7,308 nt of DNA from JAKPUX01 sp964436305 (GTDB taxonomy: Bacteria; Zhuqueibacterota; Zhuqueibacteria; Residuimicrobiales; Residuimicrobiaceae). Of the stretch, positions 5,783 to 7,308 are shown piece after piece. The position numbers and the translations under genes are program-made. Numbering within the stretch: position 1 is the stretch's first letter; every line of letters starts with the position of its first letter. Where the stretch lies: positions 1 through 7,308 of the forward strand of contig CAYTCI010000134.1 in the NCBI GenBank assembly GCA_964436305.1, written 5' to 3'. The notes under the pieces are model-generated. The model was not told where the DNA came from and did no database searches. It worked only from the letters and a program-made list of their open reading frames with translations.

Positions 5783-7308
5783 ATGGACACGTGGACGGGA
5801 AGGGCGATGAAATCGGGGGCGGTCATCCTTGTGGTGCTGCTCTGGTGCGGTTTGGGTCCGGTATTTGCCGGGACCTCAGGCTTTCAGGAGTACCTGATTC
5901 CGGGCCAGGAGAGTCTGCTGCGGAGCAATTATGCCTACATCGATAACGATCCGGTCGTGGGCAACACCATGCATTGCGTCATCAGTGTGACAGCGAGCAC
6001 CGACGGCACCATCATCAACTACGACCACTGGGAGAACGGTTACGGCACGCCGGATGAGAGCATCACCCTCAATACCGGCGGCACCCGGATCTTCGAATCG
6101 GGCAATATCCCCGCCAATCCGCGTGGGACAGATACATTTTATGACGGTGGTGACCGTATCACCGTGATCGGCGGCCCCGCGTTCGTCTCGCGCGCCAGCT
6201 GGCCCGAGAGCCCGGGTGTGGTCATGGCCCTCGCCTTCGAGATCCTGCCGGTGCAGGCGCTCTCCAGCAGCTTTGAGATGCCGGTGGGCAGCGATCTCTA
6301 TCAGAGTGACCGCTCCAGACCTTTCGCCGATTTCTCCAAGGTCACCCTGCTGGTCCAGTCCACCCACGACAACAACCTGATCACCATCTACAATCCCGAC
6401 AACACCGTACTCTACACCGGCACCCTGGCCAAGGGCCAATCCATCACCGACACCGCTCTGCGCTCGGTGAGGAAAGGCACCCGGGTGACGGCCACCTGGC
6501 CGGTGCAGATCCAGTTCCTCAACGGCCTGCTGGTCAACCAGACCAGCTCGCAGATCAACGGCTTCACCGGCCTGCCGACCGCCCTCTGGGGGCGCCGGTA
6601 TGCCGTGCCGGCCACCAGCTTCCCGGCGAGCAACCAGAACGCGGCTTCGCGAACCGATATCTATCTCTATAATCCCAATACCACCCCCATCACCATCACC
6701 TACAAGGACAGCACCTCCGGCTCCTTCACCATCGCCGCCAAGGAGCTCGCATCCTATGCCCTCAAGACCGGCCATTATCTGCCGCGCAGTTACGGCGCCG
6801 ACCTGAACGGCAGCGCGACCTTCTGGGGTTTTGGCATCGGCGGGTCCGGCTACGATTCCTGGGACTGGGGTTTCATCCTGATTCCCAAGTTCTACTGCCG
6901 GACCTCCTATGTGATCGGCTGGGCCCCTGGCGACCTCAACAAGACCAACAACTATTCGGCGGTCTACGTCATGCCTTTCGGCACCAACTCCAGAATCTAT
7001 GTCGATTATGACCAGAACGGCACCGTCGATCAAACCTACACGGCCTCGCATCCGCAGGTGGTGCGCATCACCGACAGCGACTATGACATGACGGGCGCGC
7101 GCATCTGGAGCCCTGATACCCTGGCGATGAATTATGGCGAGCTCAGCGGCTCGCCGACCTCCATCAGCAGCCCGGCCCTCGATCTCGGCTACACCGTCAT
7201 CCCCCTGGCCGAGCAGTTCGTCGAGGAAGTGCTGAGCATCGAAAAGGGGGTCAACATCGACAGCGTCGTGGTCGGACACCCGGCGCAGTTCACCCTCAGC
7301 GTAACCAC
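5783..7308 (+). CDS. Large secreted modular protein with DUF11-type repeat (3' truncated)
   Basis: The frame is open for 508 codons with no stop before the window ends. Residues 1-29 are a signal peptide: MDTWTGRAMK, a hydrophobic core, then a cut after VFA. Residues about 35-163 form a domain with TIINYDHWENGYG, DTFYDGGDRITVIGGPAFVSRASWP and VVMALAFEILP. I recall this type of domain at the N-terminus of large bacterial proteins with DUF11 repeats, and it may be related to the IgGFc-binding N-terminal domain. Three modules of about 100 residues follow (164-265, 272-370, 375-470), each opening with a Y/F-x-x-P-like strand and containing IYNPDN, LYNPNT or IYVDYD. From residue 484, LSIEKGVNIDSVVVGHPAQF matches the start of a DUF11 (TIGR01451) repeat: an EK pair, then VxVGxxxxF. 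Such proteins are usually surface-exposed or secreted, with several DUF11 or Ig-like repeats and a C-terminal sorting signal; that part lies outside the window. Role unknown; adhesion or a surface layer is a guess. A long open frame on the opposite strand is only its shadow. Confidence 0.88.
   Translation, partial: MDTWTGRAMKSGAVILVVLLWCGLGPVFAGTSGFQEYLIPGQESLLRSNYAYIDNDPVVGNTMHCVISVTASTDGTIINYDHWENGYGTPDESITLNTGGTRIFESGNIPANPRGTDTFYDGGDRITVIGGPAFVSRASWPESPGVVMALAFEILPVQALSSSFEMPVGSDLYQSDRSRPFADFSKVTLLVQSTHDNNLITIYNPDNTVLYTGTLAKGQSITDTALRSVRKGTRVTATWPVQIQFLNGLLVNQTSSQINGFTGLPTALWGRRYAVPATSFPASNQNAASRTDIYLYNPNTTPITITYKDSTSGSFTIAAKELASYALKTGHYLPRSYGADLNGSATFWGFGIGGSGYDSWDWGFILIPKFYCRTSYVIGWAPGDLNKTNNYSAVYVMPFGTNSRIYVDYDQNGTVDQTYTASHPQVVRITDSDYDMTGARIWSPDTLAMNYGELSGSPTSISSPALDLGYTVIPLAEQFVEEVLSIEKGVNIDSVVVGHPAQFTLSVT

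Noticed and set aside
5876..7279. 467-codon open frame on the - strand
   Set aside because: It lies opposite the DUF11-type gene. That gene has a signal peptide, a ribosome binding site and domain motifs, while the antisense translation is a Val/Gly/Asp/Ile-rich string without motifs.

Overview
The window is GC-rich (about 60% by eye) bacterial DNA with strong AGGAGG-type ribosome binding sites. It holds six protein genes, two cut by the window edges, and no RNA gene, CRISPR array, insertion sequence or phage gene that I can see. A C-terminally barrel-like protein with a signal peptide and several other Sec-exported proteins point to a Gram-negative (diderm) organism. The mix of a GH3 glycosidase and a large DUF11-type secreted protein fits an environmental polysaccharide user, perhaps of the FCB group or a related candidate phylum. 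The phylum cannot be settled from this sequence.

Layout. (1) 1-431, + strand: the C-terminal part of a nitroreductase-family flavoprotein, closed by a rho-independent terminator at 445-477. (2) 461-1180, - strand: a left-handed beta-helix (hexapeptide-repeat) acyltransferase, convergent with the first gene; its stop codon lies inside that gene's terminator. (3) 1335-2429, + strand: an exported protein of unknown function with four cysteines and a conserved-looking C-terminal tail, divergent from the acyltransferase. (4) 2474-4819, + strand: a complete, exported glycoside hydrolase family 3 enzyme (beta-glucosidase type), 44 bases after gene 3 and probably co-transcribed with it. (5) 4892-5530, - strand: a small outer-membrane beta-barrel protein, convergent with the glycosidase across a shared bidirectional terminator. 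(6) 5783-7308, + strand: the first 508 codons of a large secreted protein that still has no stop at the window edge. It has a signal peptide, an N-terminal domain with a DHWENGYG motif, three roughly 100-residue beta modules that resemble each other, and the beginning of a DUF11-type repeat.

Four of the six gene products (3 to 6) carry export signals, so the right-hand five kilobases is mainly a cell-envelope and secretion neighbourhood. Genes 3 and 4 may work together on oligosaccharides in the periplasm or outside the cell, but only adjacency supports this. Genes 5 and 6 share an A+T-richer divergent promoter region (5531-5782). I see no clear multi-gene novel system; the least understood items are the exported protein at 1335-2429 and the modular DUF11-type protein at the right edge.
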